The notes: a model not told the origin generated them from the sequence alone. Counted from the first letter of the stretch, positions 9,187 to 17,244 are shown. The stretch is DNA of 32,412 bases from a bacterium (GCA_021780115.1 JAJXZI010000196.1:1-32412), one strand, 5' to 3'. Made by a program: numbers and translations.

Positions 9187-9903
9187 CTACCAGACACTCC
9201 GCGCATCAGCCGTTGACCGAATGCGCGGGAACCAGCGAGTAAGTGCCAACAAACCCAGAAGGCAGGCCCACGAGGCCAGTCCTAGCGGAGGATCGGGCAC
9301 GCCAGATGGTATCACCGTTCCGCTCACAGTGAAGTTGTCAACCCGGTCAGTACCGCTACTCCCGACAGTTCCTCCGTTAGCGCTGGTCGTGCTGGCGTCC
9401 ACCAACCGGAAGTAAACCGCGGCGGCGTTGTTCAAGGCAGCAATCGAACTCAAATCGCAAGTGTACGAATAGAGAGAACTGGAAGTGGTGCTGACCCAGG
9501 CTGGGGACGCATTGTTCCTGACCGTATAACTGGCAAACACCGAGAAGGTCGTGCCGTCCGTGCTGTATTTGAGATCAAAGTCTCGCGGGCCGCTCCCGCT
9601 ACCGGTTTGATCCCAAGAAAGCTCGATATTCTGGTAGCCCGAGGCGCTGACGCGAAACTGCCAATAATCGCCTACCGACCAGGAAATGGCGCTCCAGGAT
9701 TCGGCGGATCCATTCCCCACGGGGTTGGAGTACCCCGCAGTGCCGACGGCCGTTGCTTCACCAGGTCCCGTTTCAGGGGAGATCGGGCCAGCGGTCGTGG
9801 GCGCACTCGATTCAAATGTCCACTGGCTGATCGTGACGGGCGTGGCTTGGACGGAAGCTGTTGCGGCAACCGCCAGAATCAGAAGCAAACTCCTTGTTTT
9901 CAT
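9187..9903 (-). CDS. Secreted protein with VPD-type C-terminal exosortase sorting signal
   Basis: This small exported protein has 238 residues. An N-terminal signal peptide (MKTRSLLLILAVAATASVQA) is followed by a Ser/Thr/Gly/Asn-rich beta-type domain with no obvious catalytic motif (ISQWTFESS..., DNFTVSGTV). The tail has the three parts of an exosortase sorting signal: a short motif GVPDPP, a hydrophobic segment (LASWACLLGLLALTRWF) and a basic cluster (PRIR). The motif resembles VPDSG-type signals of Verrucomicrobiota rather than the Pro-Glu-Pro form. A GGAAAG-like ribosome-binding site lies upstream of the ATG at 9903. The gene sits just upstream of the WbpA-like and exosortase genes on the same strand, so it is the likely local exosortase substrate. 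The role of its main domain is unknown. Confidence 0.82.
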   Translation of the reverse strand: MKTRSLLLILAVAATASVQATPVTISQWTFESSAPTTAGPISPETGPGEATAVGTAGYSNPVGNGSAESWSAISWSVGDYWQFRVSASGYQNIELSWDQTGSGSGPRDFDLKYSTDGTTFSVFASYTVRNNASPAWVSTTSSSLYSYTCDLSSIAALNNAAAVYFRLVDASTTSANGGTVGSSGTDRVDNFTVSGTVIPSGVPDPPLGLASWACLLGLLALTRWFPRIRSTADARSVW

Positions 9904-10850
9904 CGCTCATCTTTCCGGGCAGGTCACTGATGAGACGGGATAGGTTGTCACCCGAAGCCAAGCAGAACCCAATCTGCCTGGATTGTTGTGGCGTCCGCCG
10001 AACTGCACGGGTTGCCCCACATCCATCCGGATGCCGTGAAACCGTTCTTGTTGGTCCATTCCCATCGTGCCCACGGGGTTGTCGCCGAACTGCACGAGCC
10101 AACCTTGTTGAGTATGGGCAGAAGGAAAACATCATTTGCTCCGGTTGTCAATTAAAAATTGAAAGATCGTCAATGCGAGATACAGGCGGGCTTGCCAACT
10201 GCCCCGAAGCACCGGTCTGCGACCGCCGCGCAGTGCTGACAGCCCGCATGCCGACTGGAAAGCGGCGCTCCGGCCGCAAGGAAACCGCCCGCGAACCATC
10301 CCCAATGGAAGCGCAAACCCGGTCCGGCACAGTCAATCACCGGCGGGAGCACTCGGACGCAACAGGAAATAACACGCGCCAGGAACCAAGGCGGGGAGTG
10401 ATCGCAAAAGCGAAGCCGAGTTTTTAGCCCGGAGGAAGGCCCGCCGCTGGATTGAGCCATGCCGTGTTCCGTCAGTAACCCGACGAAGCGCGCGTGCTGC
10501 ATGGGCCAGACAGGGAGGGATTCCTTGAACCGCTCAGACTCATGAATTGCCCCCTGAACCTTCATTGCGCAACCCTTTGGAAATCAACCAAATCTCCGGG
10601 ATGTTCTATGCCAATCCGGTTTTTGCCCACTGGAACTGCTGCGACTCACAAAGCCGCGCTCCGGAGCGCGGGCCTGCGCCCCACAGCGCGCTAACGACAA
10701 CCAACTGGATAGGCGTAGGATGCTAATTGGCAAGCACCCCCCGACATCGGGACAACTGTCCCACCCTCAGCGGGTGGCAAGCGTTCTGTGCGGCAACGCA
10801 AAGCCGCTCTCCCCACAGCGAGCCGGCAAAGGCGGCTCGCCGTTGGCTTC
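9904..10850. other. Gene-poor intergenic region
   Basis: No convincing gene was found. Open frames here (for example 10170-10565 minus) have no recognisable domain and unlikely composition. A short direct repeat, GCCGAACTGCACG, occurs near 9996 and 10088. A perfect 18-bp GC palindrome lies at 10654-10671. An AT-rich patch near 10145-10160 contains a TTGACA on the minus strand that could be part of a promoter for the VPD-tailed protein gene, but no good -10 box was found at the right distance. Confidence 0.5.
10654..10671. repeat. Perfect 18-bp GC palindrome
   Basis: CCGCGCTCCGGAGCGCGG is its own reverse complement. It lies in non-coding DNA between degraded sequences and has no T-run on either side, so a terminator is unlikely. 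It looks like a REP-type repeat core; other copies would need a genome search. Confidence 0.6.
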
Positions 10851-11225
10851 TCAATGGACCAATTCTTTGTTGCGATTTTCGACGTCCGCCCGGCCGTCGT
10901 ATTGGCGCCAGACGTTCAGCGCGTCCACCCTCCGGGGCCGGTTGGTGACCCGCGCTTGAAAGCGATGGCCCGGAACCTCCCACAACGTCTTGCCGCCCGC
11001 CTCGGGACGTTGCTCGATGCGCAGGCGAACCACAATCCATCGCCGGCCCGGCTGGTCCAATGCCATTGCCTGCACTTCCAAGCCGGAGATTTGGGTTTGT
11101 TGCCAATGGGCCTCATCCTGCCGGCAGAGGCTCTGCACCTTTTGCGTCAGCCGCGCCACAAAATGAGTCTCAAGAACCTGTAAACATTGATCAAAACGCA
11201 GACAAACTGACGGGGCTGTATCCAC
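10851..11225 (-). pseudogene. Remnant of an IS1380-family transposase
   Basis: About 120 codons resemble the C-terminal half of IS1380-family DDE transposases. The visible pieces are HFVARLTQKVQSLC, WIVVRLRIEQRPEAGGKTLW, then HRFQARVTN and VWRQYDGRADVENRNKEL, the family hallmark around the last acidic catalytic residue. The frame stops right after NKELVH, where functional members continue for another 60-100 residues; another frame down to about 10723 may hold the decayed tail. The N-terminal half is missing, since the epimerase stop codon lies at 11277. No terminal inverted repeats were identified. This is a dead fragment of an old insertion. Confidence 0.75.
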
Positions 11226-11276
11226 GCTTCCCCGGTCGTTGGCATCGGGGCCGCCACGGGCGCAGCCGCCTTCAAC

Positions 11277-12275
11277 TTAGCCGGCCGCCCCGGCGTTTGG
11301 CTCGGCTTGCAAGTGGCGGCGTTGTTCTTCAACGACATCCGCGAGGATGTCATCCAGCGTCTTGCGTGGACGGTACCCAATCACATCGCCGATGCGCCGC
11401 AAATCCGGCACCCGCCGCTCCATGTCCTCGAATCCAGGAGGATAGGCGGCTTCGTAAGGGACGTACGTGATCGCGGAGTTTGAGCCGGCCTTCTGAATCA
11501 CGCGTTCGGCGAGTTGGTTGATGGAAATCTCCTCATTGGATCCGATGTTGAACACCTTTCCGTAGGCGGCGGGGCGGTTCATGAGTTCGACGAGCGCCGG
11601 CACCACGTCGTGGACGTGGGCAAAGCAGCGGGTCTGGGTTCCATCGCCAAAGACGCTGAGCGGCTGGGCTTTGAGCGCCTGGGCGACAAAATTGGGAATC
11701 ACCATTCCGTAGCGGCCCGTCTGGCGTGGCCCCACCGTATTGAACAAGCGCACGACGACCACGGGCAACTTGCTTTCCTGGTAATGGGCGAGCGCGAGGA
11801 ACTCATCCGTTGCCTTGGAGCTGGCGTAGCCCCAGCGCGCTTTGTCAGTGGGCCCCATGATCCGGTCATCGGATTCGGAGAACACCGGTTTTTGACTCTT
11901 TCCGTACACCTCGGACGTGGACGTGATCAACACCGATTTGCGGTACCGGGAGGCGCTCCGCAAGACCCGCTCGGTCCCCAGGATGTTGTTGATCAGCGAC
12001 TCGGTTTGACGCTCGATGATCAAGCGCACCCCCACCGAAGCGGCCAGATGAAAGACGCGGTCGGCCCGTCGGATCAACTCGTCGAGCAAGTGTTCATTGC
12101 GAACGTCGTCAATGACGCACTCAAAACCGCTACGGCCCTCCAAATGTTCGATGTTGGAGAAACGGCCCGTCGAGAGATTGTCAATGACGATCACGCGCTC
12201 GCCGCGCCCCAGAAGATAGTCCGCCAGATGCGAACCGATGAAGCCCGCGCCGCCCGTGATTAAGTGTGTTGCCAT
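11277..12275 (-). CDS. NAD-dependent sugar epimerase/dehydratase (extended SDR family)
   Basis: This is a cytosolic nucleotide-sugar enzyme of 332 residues. The ATG at 12275 places the NAD-binding motif GGAGFIGS at residues 8-15, as usual; the frame extends further upstream, but that part is translated repeat DNA. The catalytic Thr/Ser region is TSEVYG (120-125), and the YxxxK pair is Tyr150 and Lys154 in GYASSK. The conserved RLFNTVGPRQ and GDGTQTRCFAHVHD stretches follow. The sequence is close to UDP-glucuronate decarboxylases and UDP-hexose 4-epimerases; the two cannot be separated reliably by eye. It probably makes a sugar donor for the EPS. It is isolated from the main operons by degraded, repeat-rich DNA on both sides but appears intact. 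Confidence 0.85.
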   Translation of the reverse strand: MATHLITGGAGFIGSHLADYLLGRGERVIVIDNLSTGRFSNIEHLEGRSGFECVIDDVRNEHLLDELIRRADRVFHLAASVGVRLIIERQTESLINNILGTERVLRSASRYRKSVLITSTSEVYGKSQKPVFSESDDRIMGPTDKARWGYASSKATDEFLALAHYQESKLPVVVVRLFNTVGPRQTGRYGMVIPNFVAQALKAQPLSVFGDGTQTRCFAHVHDVVPALVELMNRPAAYGKVFNIGSNEEISINQLAERVIQKAGSNSAITYVPYEAAYPPGFEDMERRVPDLRRIGDVIGYRPRKTLDDILADVVEEQRRHLQAEPNAGAAG

Positions 12276-12336
12276 AGTGGATGGGTTGCTGACTGCGCTT
12301 AGCCGGAACGATTCCGCAGCGACGCAACAACGTTCA

Positions 12337-12605
12337 CCCTCACCCTGGCCCTCTTTCCAGGAACCGTCCCTCGGAGCGCGGACAGCCATGTCCGCGCGAC
12401 CGGGATCCAACGAATTCGCGGACAAGGCTATCCGCGCTCCTTGCCACCGGCGGTTCCTGGTTTCGATGCGTGCTTACGAGAGCTTGGCGCCTCCCCAAGG
12501 AGAGGGGAAGTTTTTCCCGCGCTGGGCAAGGACCACGGTTCAGTGACTTTTCCCAATGCGACGTTGGTCGGTCCCCTCTCTTGGGGGAGAGGGTTAAGGT
12601 GAGGG
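12337..12605. repeat. Composite intergenic element bounded by imperfect inverted repeats
   Basis: The ends at 12337-12354 and 12588-12605 are inverted repeats matching at 15 of 18 positions (CCCTCACC..). Inside are a 9-bp stem with 4-nt loop at 12376-12397 (GCGCGGACA / TGTCCGCGC) and a palindromic CCCCTCTCTTGGGGGAGAGGG-like core at 12573-12593. Its translation in any frame gives only low-complexity peptides. It lies between the epimerase start and the broken nucleotidyltransferase, whose 3' end runs into similar CCCTCTCTTGGG sequence near 12696. It is probably a non-autonomous repeat present elsewhere in the genome. Confidence 0.6.
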
Positions 12606-12671
12606 CGAGCCTCATCAGCCAGCGGCATCGTTCCGGCTCAGAGTGTGTTGGCAACCCCTTTCCGGGTCGCT

Positions 12672-13212
12672 TCAGCGCAAGCCCCTCCGCCCCCTGCCCT
12701 CTCTTGGGCGACCTCGAGTGCGGGACCGAACCGGTGGGGCGTGAAGTCGCTCGTATTCCTCGCGAAAACGTTCCAAATATTCCAAGTCCAGCAGGTCCTT
12801 TTCGCACCCGCTGGCCCGTTTGCTGGCAATGATGTCGCGCAGATTGGCGATGTGGAAACCCTCGACGGAGAGAGACCGCTCCTTGGCGGCCAGCGAAGCT
12901 GGGAATGCCGTCCGGCGCAAAAACCAAATCCAAGTCAAACGGGCCGGTCTTGATATGCACGAAATCCTTGCCCGCCACGATCGCTTGTTCCAATTCCGGG
13001 CCGATCTCGAATCCCGCCGCGCGCAAGGCGGTCACAGTGCGGCGCCCGTTCTCCGGCGAGCGCGCGGCAAAAACATCCACGTCCTGGGTGACGGCCGGGA
13101 ACCCCAGCAGGATCGCCCCGCTCTTGCCGATAAAGAGATAATCCACCTCGGCGGCCTCAAAGACGCGGGCGATCACGCGGGCTTGTTGGGGTTGAAACCA
13201 CGGGCGGGGCAT
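12672..13212 (-). pseudogene. Frameshifted nucleotidyltransferase-fold protein
   Basis: The first part, from the ATG at 13212, reads as a small nucleotidyltransferase-like domain: DYLFIGKSGAILLG, then a DVDVF motif matching the paired acidic residues of the fold, then FDLDLVFAPDGIPSF. Around 12890-12900 the coding frame shifts by one base and continues as AAKERSLSVEGF, IANLRDIIASKRASG and DLLDLEYLERFREEYERL, the expected C-terminal part. After that the sequence runs into repeat DNA. Full-length relatives are about 160-170 residues and resemble AbiEii/MNT-type or DUF6036-like nucleotidyltransferases; the exact family is uncertain. A single-base deletion explains the break, so it is either a pseudogene or a sequencing error. 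It overlaps the end of a small upstream gene by about 40 bp. Confidence 0.72.
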
Positions 13213-13385
13213 TTCGCCGCCGCCTGGAATCCCAGATACGCGGGGAGGTGGGCGGCGCACCACGCGCGATATTCCGCCATGGTATCAAACACCCGCCAGG
13301 GCGCGTCATCCAACACGGGTTTATACATCCGGCAGAAACCGTATTCGATCCGCGCGTCGAGGGAACCCTCATCTGCCGCCGGCAT
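13173..13385 (-). CDS. Small protein paired with the nucleotidyltransferase
   Basis: This is a 70-residue hypothetical protein (EYGFCRMYKPVLDDAPWRVFDTMAEYRAWCAAHLPAYLGFQ). Similar short proteins with a MYKP..D...R.F.TM..YR.WC...LP..LG pattern often precede small nucleotidyltransferase genes, from memory of such gene pairs. Its 3' end overlaps the start of the broken nucleotidyltransferase, which suggests a translationally coupled two-gene unit of toxin-antitoxin style. No ribosome-binding site is evident, and the palindromic element at 13416 lies just upstream, so its promoter may be lost. The function is unknown. Confidence 0.55.
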   Translation of the reverse strand: MPAADEGSLDARIEYGFCRMYKPVLDDAPWRVFDTMAEYRAWCAAHLPAYLGFQAAAKCPARGFNPNKPA

Positions 13386-13415
13386 TGGTCGAGAAAGTCG
13401 GTTCTTCCGGAAAGT

Positions 13416-13688
13416 GGTTCATCCGGGAAGTTCTCGTCTGAAAGGTGGGCGGGAGTGGTTTTCTTCACGTTATTCGGCAACTGGCGCTGGGAATCCGGTT
13501 CCAGAACCCCGTTTCAATCCCCAACCGCCCTGCCTTTGAAATCGCCCGTTCCAAAGCGGCTTTGCTTCGCGTTGTGCCCAGCCGTCGCAGCCGGCGTCTG
13601 CCTCCATGCGCCGCTTGGGAATGGGCGATTTCAAAGACCAGCAATCCAGCAACGAGTTCACTCCAGACGAGAACTTCCCGGATGAACC
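13416..13688. repeat. 273-bp element with nested inverted repeats
   Basis: The two ends are a perfect 25-bp inverted repeat (13416-13440 and 13664-13688). A second inverted pair of 26 bp with two mismatches lies inside (13534-13559 and 13611-13636). The arms between outer and inner repeats are unequal (93 and 27 bp). No transposase-like frame fits inside and no flanking target duplication was found. The structure suggests a MITE-like or other non-autonomous mobile repeat. It sits just upstream of the small gene at 13173-13385. Confidence 0.7.
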
Positions 13689-13969
13689 CTAAAACCGAAG
13701 TCCGAAGTCCGAAGGGTCGGGGTCGGAGGCAGGAGGACAGGGCACAGAGGACAGCGCCGGGCAAGCTGGGAACGGCGGCCCGCCGCTTTGCCGTTAGGAA
13801 CAGTCAAGGGGGGCGCAGCGAGCTTGGCCCCGCTCCGCCAACGCCTGGGCCAGGCACCGCAGATCCGTTGGGCTGTCATTGGTGTGCAGCGAGTCGCAGA
13901 CCCGCAGCCGCACAAGCTGACCGCCAACCGGAAAGGCATGGTTTCAACCGGCAGGGAGACTTCCACGGT
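13689..13969. other. Non-coding, repeat-like spacer
   Basis: No gene was recognised. The left end has short direct repeats (CGAAGTC copied twice near 13698) and purine-rich sequence. The rest gives only low-quality open frames on both strands. Confidence 0.4.
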
Positions 13970-15589
13970 TCACCCCCCTCCCTCTGCCCTTGTCCCTTCA
14001 CTTTTCGCGCCGTTCAGCTCCAGCGGCCGATAATATTTGCGGCTGACGATCCGCCGGGCGGATCCCAGGGTGGAACGGAGTTTGTCCTGGAGGGGTAGCC
14101 GGAGCCAGAGCTTAAACAAGGAGAAACCTTTCAGCTTCGGCGTGGGCAGGCCCAACAGTCTGAAGGCCCAGAGCCGGCCCCAGATCGCGGCCCGTTTGTT
14201 GATGAGGTTCTTCTGGGAATCCAAGAGCTTCTGCGGTGTGGCAGGCGTCAGGGTCACGTAGCCGGCGGCCATGGCGCCGCGCAGGATTTCTCTCCCGCGT
14301 TCAGTTCGCACCACCACCAGCGAGGAACCCGGTTCGCTGTCGCGCACTTCCCGATACCACGGATCGCCACAGGAAATATCCGCGTCTTCCCCCGTGCCGT
14401 CCGGGCAAAGATGGGTGGAATACGGGCGGTAGGCTTGAAGGAAGCCCCACGACTCGCGGTAGCTCATCTGAATCGCTCGGGAGCTTGTCGCGGCGTCATG
14501 CGAAGGGGTGCTTTGGCAGGGGAGATTTTCCAAGAGTGTGTTTGGAAGATCGTTGTCGGGTAGCACAGGCGACCCGCCGGACGGAACGGCAGCGGTGCCC
14601 GAGTCCGATAAGGACGGCTTCGTCGCCAACGTGCTTTCCGCCGGGCCGGTCGGCGAGTCGCCGACCGGGGCGGGCGAGTCGCCCGCGCGACCCATTTCCC
14701 AGTCAGGGCTCCGCAGGAGCGTCGCCCTACCGCGTTCGTTGGGCGTCACTTGTTCCACATCCTCTTTCAGCGTGACCGCGAAGTTACCGGGCCAGCCGTT
14801 GCCGCGATAGCGAAGCGCGCCGACTTCAGCGGGGTCAACGCCCAGCTTCTTCAACAGATCCAAAGTGCCGCGCGTGGACGGGGAACCGGCGCAGAAAAAA
14901 GACAACGCCAACCCGACGTTCTTGTCCAGGGCGGGCCGGAGCTGCTGCGCCTTGCGCAAGGCCGTCACCTCGCTGGGCTGACCAATGAACACGCAGGGGG
15001 CCGGCGCCTGCTCGATCAAGTCCAAGCGGTCGCACGCCGACGCCGGGGCGTACCGTGAGCCGGTCTTTTCCAGCAATTCCGGGCGGGTGCGGCTCAGTCG
15101 CGTAACATTGCGGATGGGATTGCTCGGGTCCGAGCCGATGTGCAGCACGCCGTGCATGTCTTGCCGTTCCAGGCAATAGAGGGCCAAGGCCGTCAGCGCG
15201 CCGCCGGAAGATCCGACGAACCGGATTACCGGGTCCGTGGCGTGTCCCTCCCAAATTTCCAGCACCGGTCCGAAGGCAGCGAGCAGCTCAGGGAGGATTC
15301 CGCCCCTGGCGTGATGCGGCGTGTGGTCATTCTCGTAAGCCGGGCACACATCCAGACAGGCCCGGCACCCGCCACAATCCGTCCGCCAGGCAAAGGGTCG
15401 AATGCCCTCGTCAGGCACGTCGGCCAGCTTAATGACACGGTCCGGACAAACGTAAGCACAGGCGCCGCAGCCCAGACAGAGGCGCCACGCGGGCACGGAC
15501 GCGACATTGGGGATCTGACGAGGGATCACCGCCGGTTCAAGTTGAGGGTTAGCCCAGGCTGGCGGGAAGCAGCAGGCCTGGATAAACAA
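13970..15589 (-). CDS. FrhB-like iron-sulfur flavoprotein (coenzyme F420 hydrogenase beta family)
   Basis: The product is 539 residues. The N-terminus holds a two-[4Fe-4S] ferredoxin domain: Cys38/41/44/48 (CLGCGACAYVCP) and Cys72/75/78/82 (CGGCRACLDVCP). The FrhB_FdhB domain follows (RFVGSSGGALTALALYCLE, LSFFCAGSPSTRGT), ending in HLCPDGTGEDADISCGDPW and a basic C-terminus. Relatives in polysaccharide loci often accompany pyruvyl transferases and glycosyltransferases; their reaction is not established, and a redox step on a sugar or lipid carrier is inferred. Residues of about 280-372 (14476-14752) are a Gly/Ser/Pro-rich stretch between TLKED and QMSYRESWGF that relatives lack; it looks like translated intergenic repeat DNA. 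The start is uncertain: this one is TTG, and a GTG at 15529 would still keep both clusters. Confidence 0.8.
   Translation of the reverse strand: MFIQACCFPPAWANPQLEPAVIPRQIPNVASVPAWRLCLGCGACAYVCPDRVIKLADVPDEGIRPFAWRTDCGGCRACLDVCPAYENDHTPHHARGGILPELLAAFGPVLEIWEGHATDPVIRFVGSSGGALTALALYCLERQDMHGVLHIGSDPSNPIRNVTRLSRTRPELLEKTGSRYAPASACDRLDLIEQAPAPCVFIGQPSEVTALRKAQQLRPALDKNVGLALSFFCAGSPSTRGTLDLLKKLGVDPAEVGALRYRGNGWPGNFAVTLKEDVEQVTPNERGRATLLRSPDWEMGRAGDSPAPVGDSPTGPAESTLATKPSLSDSGTAAVPSGGSPVLPDNDLPNTLLENLPCQSTPSHDAATSSRAIQMSYRESWGFLQAYRPYSTHLCPDGTGEDADISCGDPWYREVRDSEPGSSLVVVRTERGREILRGAMAAGYVTLTPATPQKLLDSQKNLINKRAAIWGRLWAFRLLGLPTPKLKGFSLFKLWLRLPLQDKLRSTLGSARRIVSRKYYRPLELNGAKSEGTRAEGGG
14476..14752. 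repeat. Repeat-like insertion inside the FrhB-like gene
   Basis: About 277 bp keep the host frame open but encode low-complexity sequence (EMGRAGDSPAPVGDSPTG, then SDSGTAAVPSGGSPVLP). The DNA contains short palindromes such as GGTCGGCGAGTCGCCGACC and GGCGGGCGAGTCGCCCGC near 14657-14692. Conserved FrhB sequence resumes on both sides. The boundaries are approximate. Confidence 0.6.
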
Positions 15590-15658
15590 GACGACAGCGG
15601 CGCGGCAGCCGTTTGGCGCTTCGCCTTTGCAAGATAGGTCGGTCCGCTAGAAACCGAC

Positions 15659-17023
15659 TCAACGAAGCGTCGGTATCTCGCTCCACACGGGCTTGAGTTT
15701 GCCAGCCTTGGTCACCTCCAGTGCTTCCACCTCTCTGATCGTGAGGCGCACCTCTTCACCAAGATACCGGCGAAACACCTCCTGGAAGTAGCGGCTCGCT
15801 TCCGGATTCACTCCGCGGGGCTCTCGGACCCGCAACTCCAAAGCGTCCGGTGCGGTCTGGACGGCCTGGTAACCGTCCACACCGCTGAAGCGTGTAGAAT
15901 CGCCCTCAATCTTCCCCATGATATGCACGATGATCGAACCCGACATGCAACGGCCGTTGCTGAAAGTGAGGAGGTCGTAGGTCCGCCCTTCCACCGAACT
16001 GATCATCGGAAAGGCGGTCCCACAGGGACACAGAGCATCAGCCAGGGCCACGAGGTCCCCGTTCTCGTAACGGACAAACGGCATGGATTTGTTCCAAAGG
16101 TTCGTGATCAGCAACCGCCCTTTGCCGGCAGCGTCCGGCTCCGCTACCTCGAGGACGGCCTGGAGATCATTGTAATGCATGCCTTGGTGTCGTGAACACT
16201 CGTAGGCCTGGAATCCGCCGTCATTGCAGCCGAAATCATCGAACACCGGGCAGCCCAATCCTTCCTCGATGCCCTTGCGGTAGTGGGGAAACAGAATTTC
16301 GCTGGTCGTGATGACAGCCTTCAGCGCCGGCAGCGCCAGCTTCTCCTCTCTGAGGTGCCGGGCAAACATGAACAGAACCGAGGGGTACCCGTAGAGGTAC
16401 TTGGCCCGAAAGCGCTGAAGCCGCCGATGGTAGTCTACGGCCAGTTCGCGACTCATGTTGATGCCAAAGAGGAAACAGCGCCGCTCCACGAAGAGCCGTG
16501 CCTTAACCTTGAAGGTCATGGCCTCCGGCAACACTGCCCCCCCTGCGATGAGTCCCACCGGGTCCCCGACCTGGTATCCGGCCAGGCCCCAACCCCACCA
16601 GTGGAACGCCTGGATGAGGGCCCATTGTTCCATGTCCTGCAAGAAACGGACCGGTTCTCCCGTCGTGCCGCCGGTACTCTTATGAATGTGGCGGATGGAT
16701 TCGAGGTTGTCCGGCACGAACCGTTGCACGTTCGCCCGGAAAACGGCCTTGGTCAGCACCGGGTAGCGCTTCAAGTCCTCAAGCGCACGCGGTCGCGAAA
16801 ACGAAACCCCGTGGTCGCCCCAATACTCACGATAAAACGGCACATGGGTCCAGGCGAACTCCAGGATGTCACCCAGCCGCTGCAACCGCCATTCCAAGCG
16901 CTTTCCCGCCGGCCAAGACATTGTCTCCTGGAGCCACTTGAATCGACCAAAGACATCAAGTCCATATCCTCTATAGCCCATGCTCACGAGTCCCCGAAAC
17001 CCATGCCGAATGAAATCGTTCAT
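15659..17023 (-). CDS. CapK/PaaK-like adenylate-forming protein
   Basis: The protein has 454 residues and resembles phenylacetate-CoA ligase and the capsule protein CapK of the AMP-forming ligase superfamily. The nucleotide-binding loop STGGTTGEP is at 116-124. Further landmarks are YGYPSVLFMFARHL, VITTSEILFPHYR, FGCNDGGFQAYEC, and NGDLVAL with a CPCG pair. The C-terminal Lys region (VTKAGKLKPVW) fits the catalytic lysine of this superfamily. Homologues are common in exosortase and capsule loci, where they are thought to activate an acyl group for transfer to the polysaccharide; the substrate here is unknown. The ATG at 17023 has a purine-rich GGGG just upstream. The FrhB-like gene follows on the same strand after about 70 bp, so both are probably co-transcribed. 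Confidence 0.85.
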   Translation of the reverse strand: MNDFIRHGFRGLVSMGYRGYGLDVFGRFKWLQETMSWPAGKRLEWRLQRLGDILEFAWTHVPFYREYWGDHGVSFSRPRALEDLKRYPVLTKAVFRANVQRFVPDNLESIRHIHKSTGGTTGEPVRFLQDMEQWALIQAFHWWGWGLAGYQVGDPVGLIAGGAVLPEAMTFKVKARLFVERRCFLFGINMSRELAVDYHRRLQRFRAKYLYGYPSVLFMFARHLREEKLALPALKAVITTSEILFPHYRKGIEEGLGCPVFDDFGCNDGGFQAYECSRHQGMHYNDLQAVLEVAEPDAAGKGRLLITNLWNKSMPFVRYENGDLVALADALCPCGTAFPMISSVEGRTYDLLTFSNGRCMSGSIIVHIMGKIEGDSTRFSGVDGYQAVQTAPDALELRVREPRGVNPEASRYFQEVFRRYLGEEVRLTIREVEALEVTKAGKLKPVWSEIPTLR

Positions 17024-17163
17024 CCCCGGTCAGGCTAGCCAATGCCCGAGTGCTGCCTGGAATGTCTTCTCATGCCCACCTGCCCGATGTCTGCGACCAA
17101 GCGAGCTCCGACCTTGGACAGCGGCTTTACCTCTCATCAGCCTGATTGGTGGTATCTGCCCAA

Positions 17164-17244
17164 GCACCTTACTCCAGCGACCACCGGCGGCAGTGGTGCC
17201 CCGGCCACTCAGGCCACAAGAATGGGGAAACTTGAGTAAGGTGC
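17164..17244. repeat. 11-bp inverted repeat upstream of the CapK-like gene
   Basis: GCACCTTACTC (17164-17174) is matched exactly by its reverse complement at 17234-17244, with a 59-nt spacer that has partial complementarity itself (GGCAGTGGT / CCACT). It lies in the 300-bp leader between the insertion sequence and the CapK-like gene. It could be a leader RNA structure or the mark of an older insertion; no known riboswitch was recognised. Confidence 0.4.

Noticed and set aside
9904-10170. Sigma-54 promoter for the VPD-tailed protein, as reported for some PEP-CTERM systems
   Set aside because: I looked for the TGGCAC-N5-TTGC pattern on the minus strand and found no acceptable match.
10170-10565. 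Possible 131-residue minus-strand gene
   Set aside because: No domain, no ribosome-binding site, unusual Cys/Trp/His-rich composition and location in degraded repeat-like DNA argue against a real gene.
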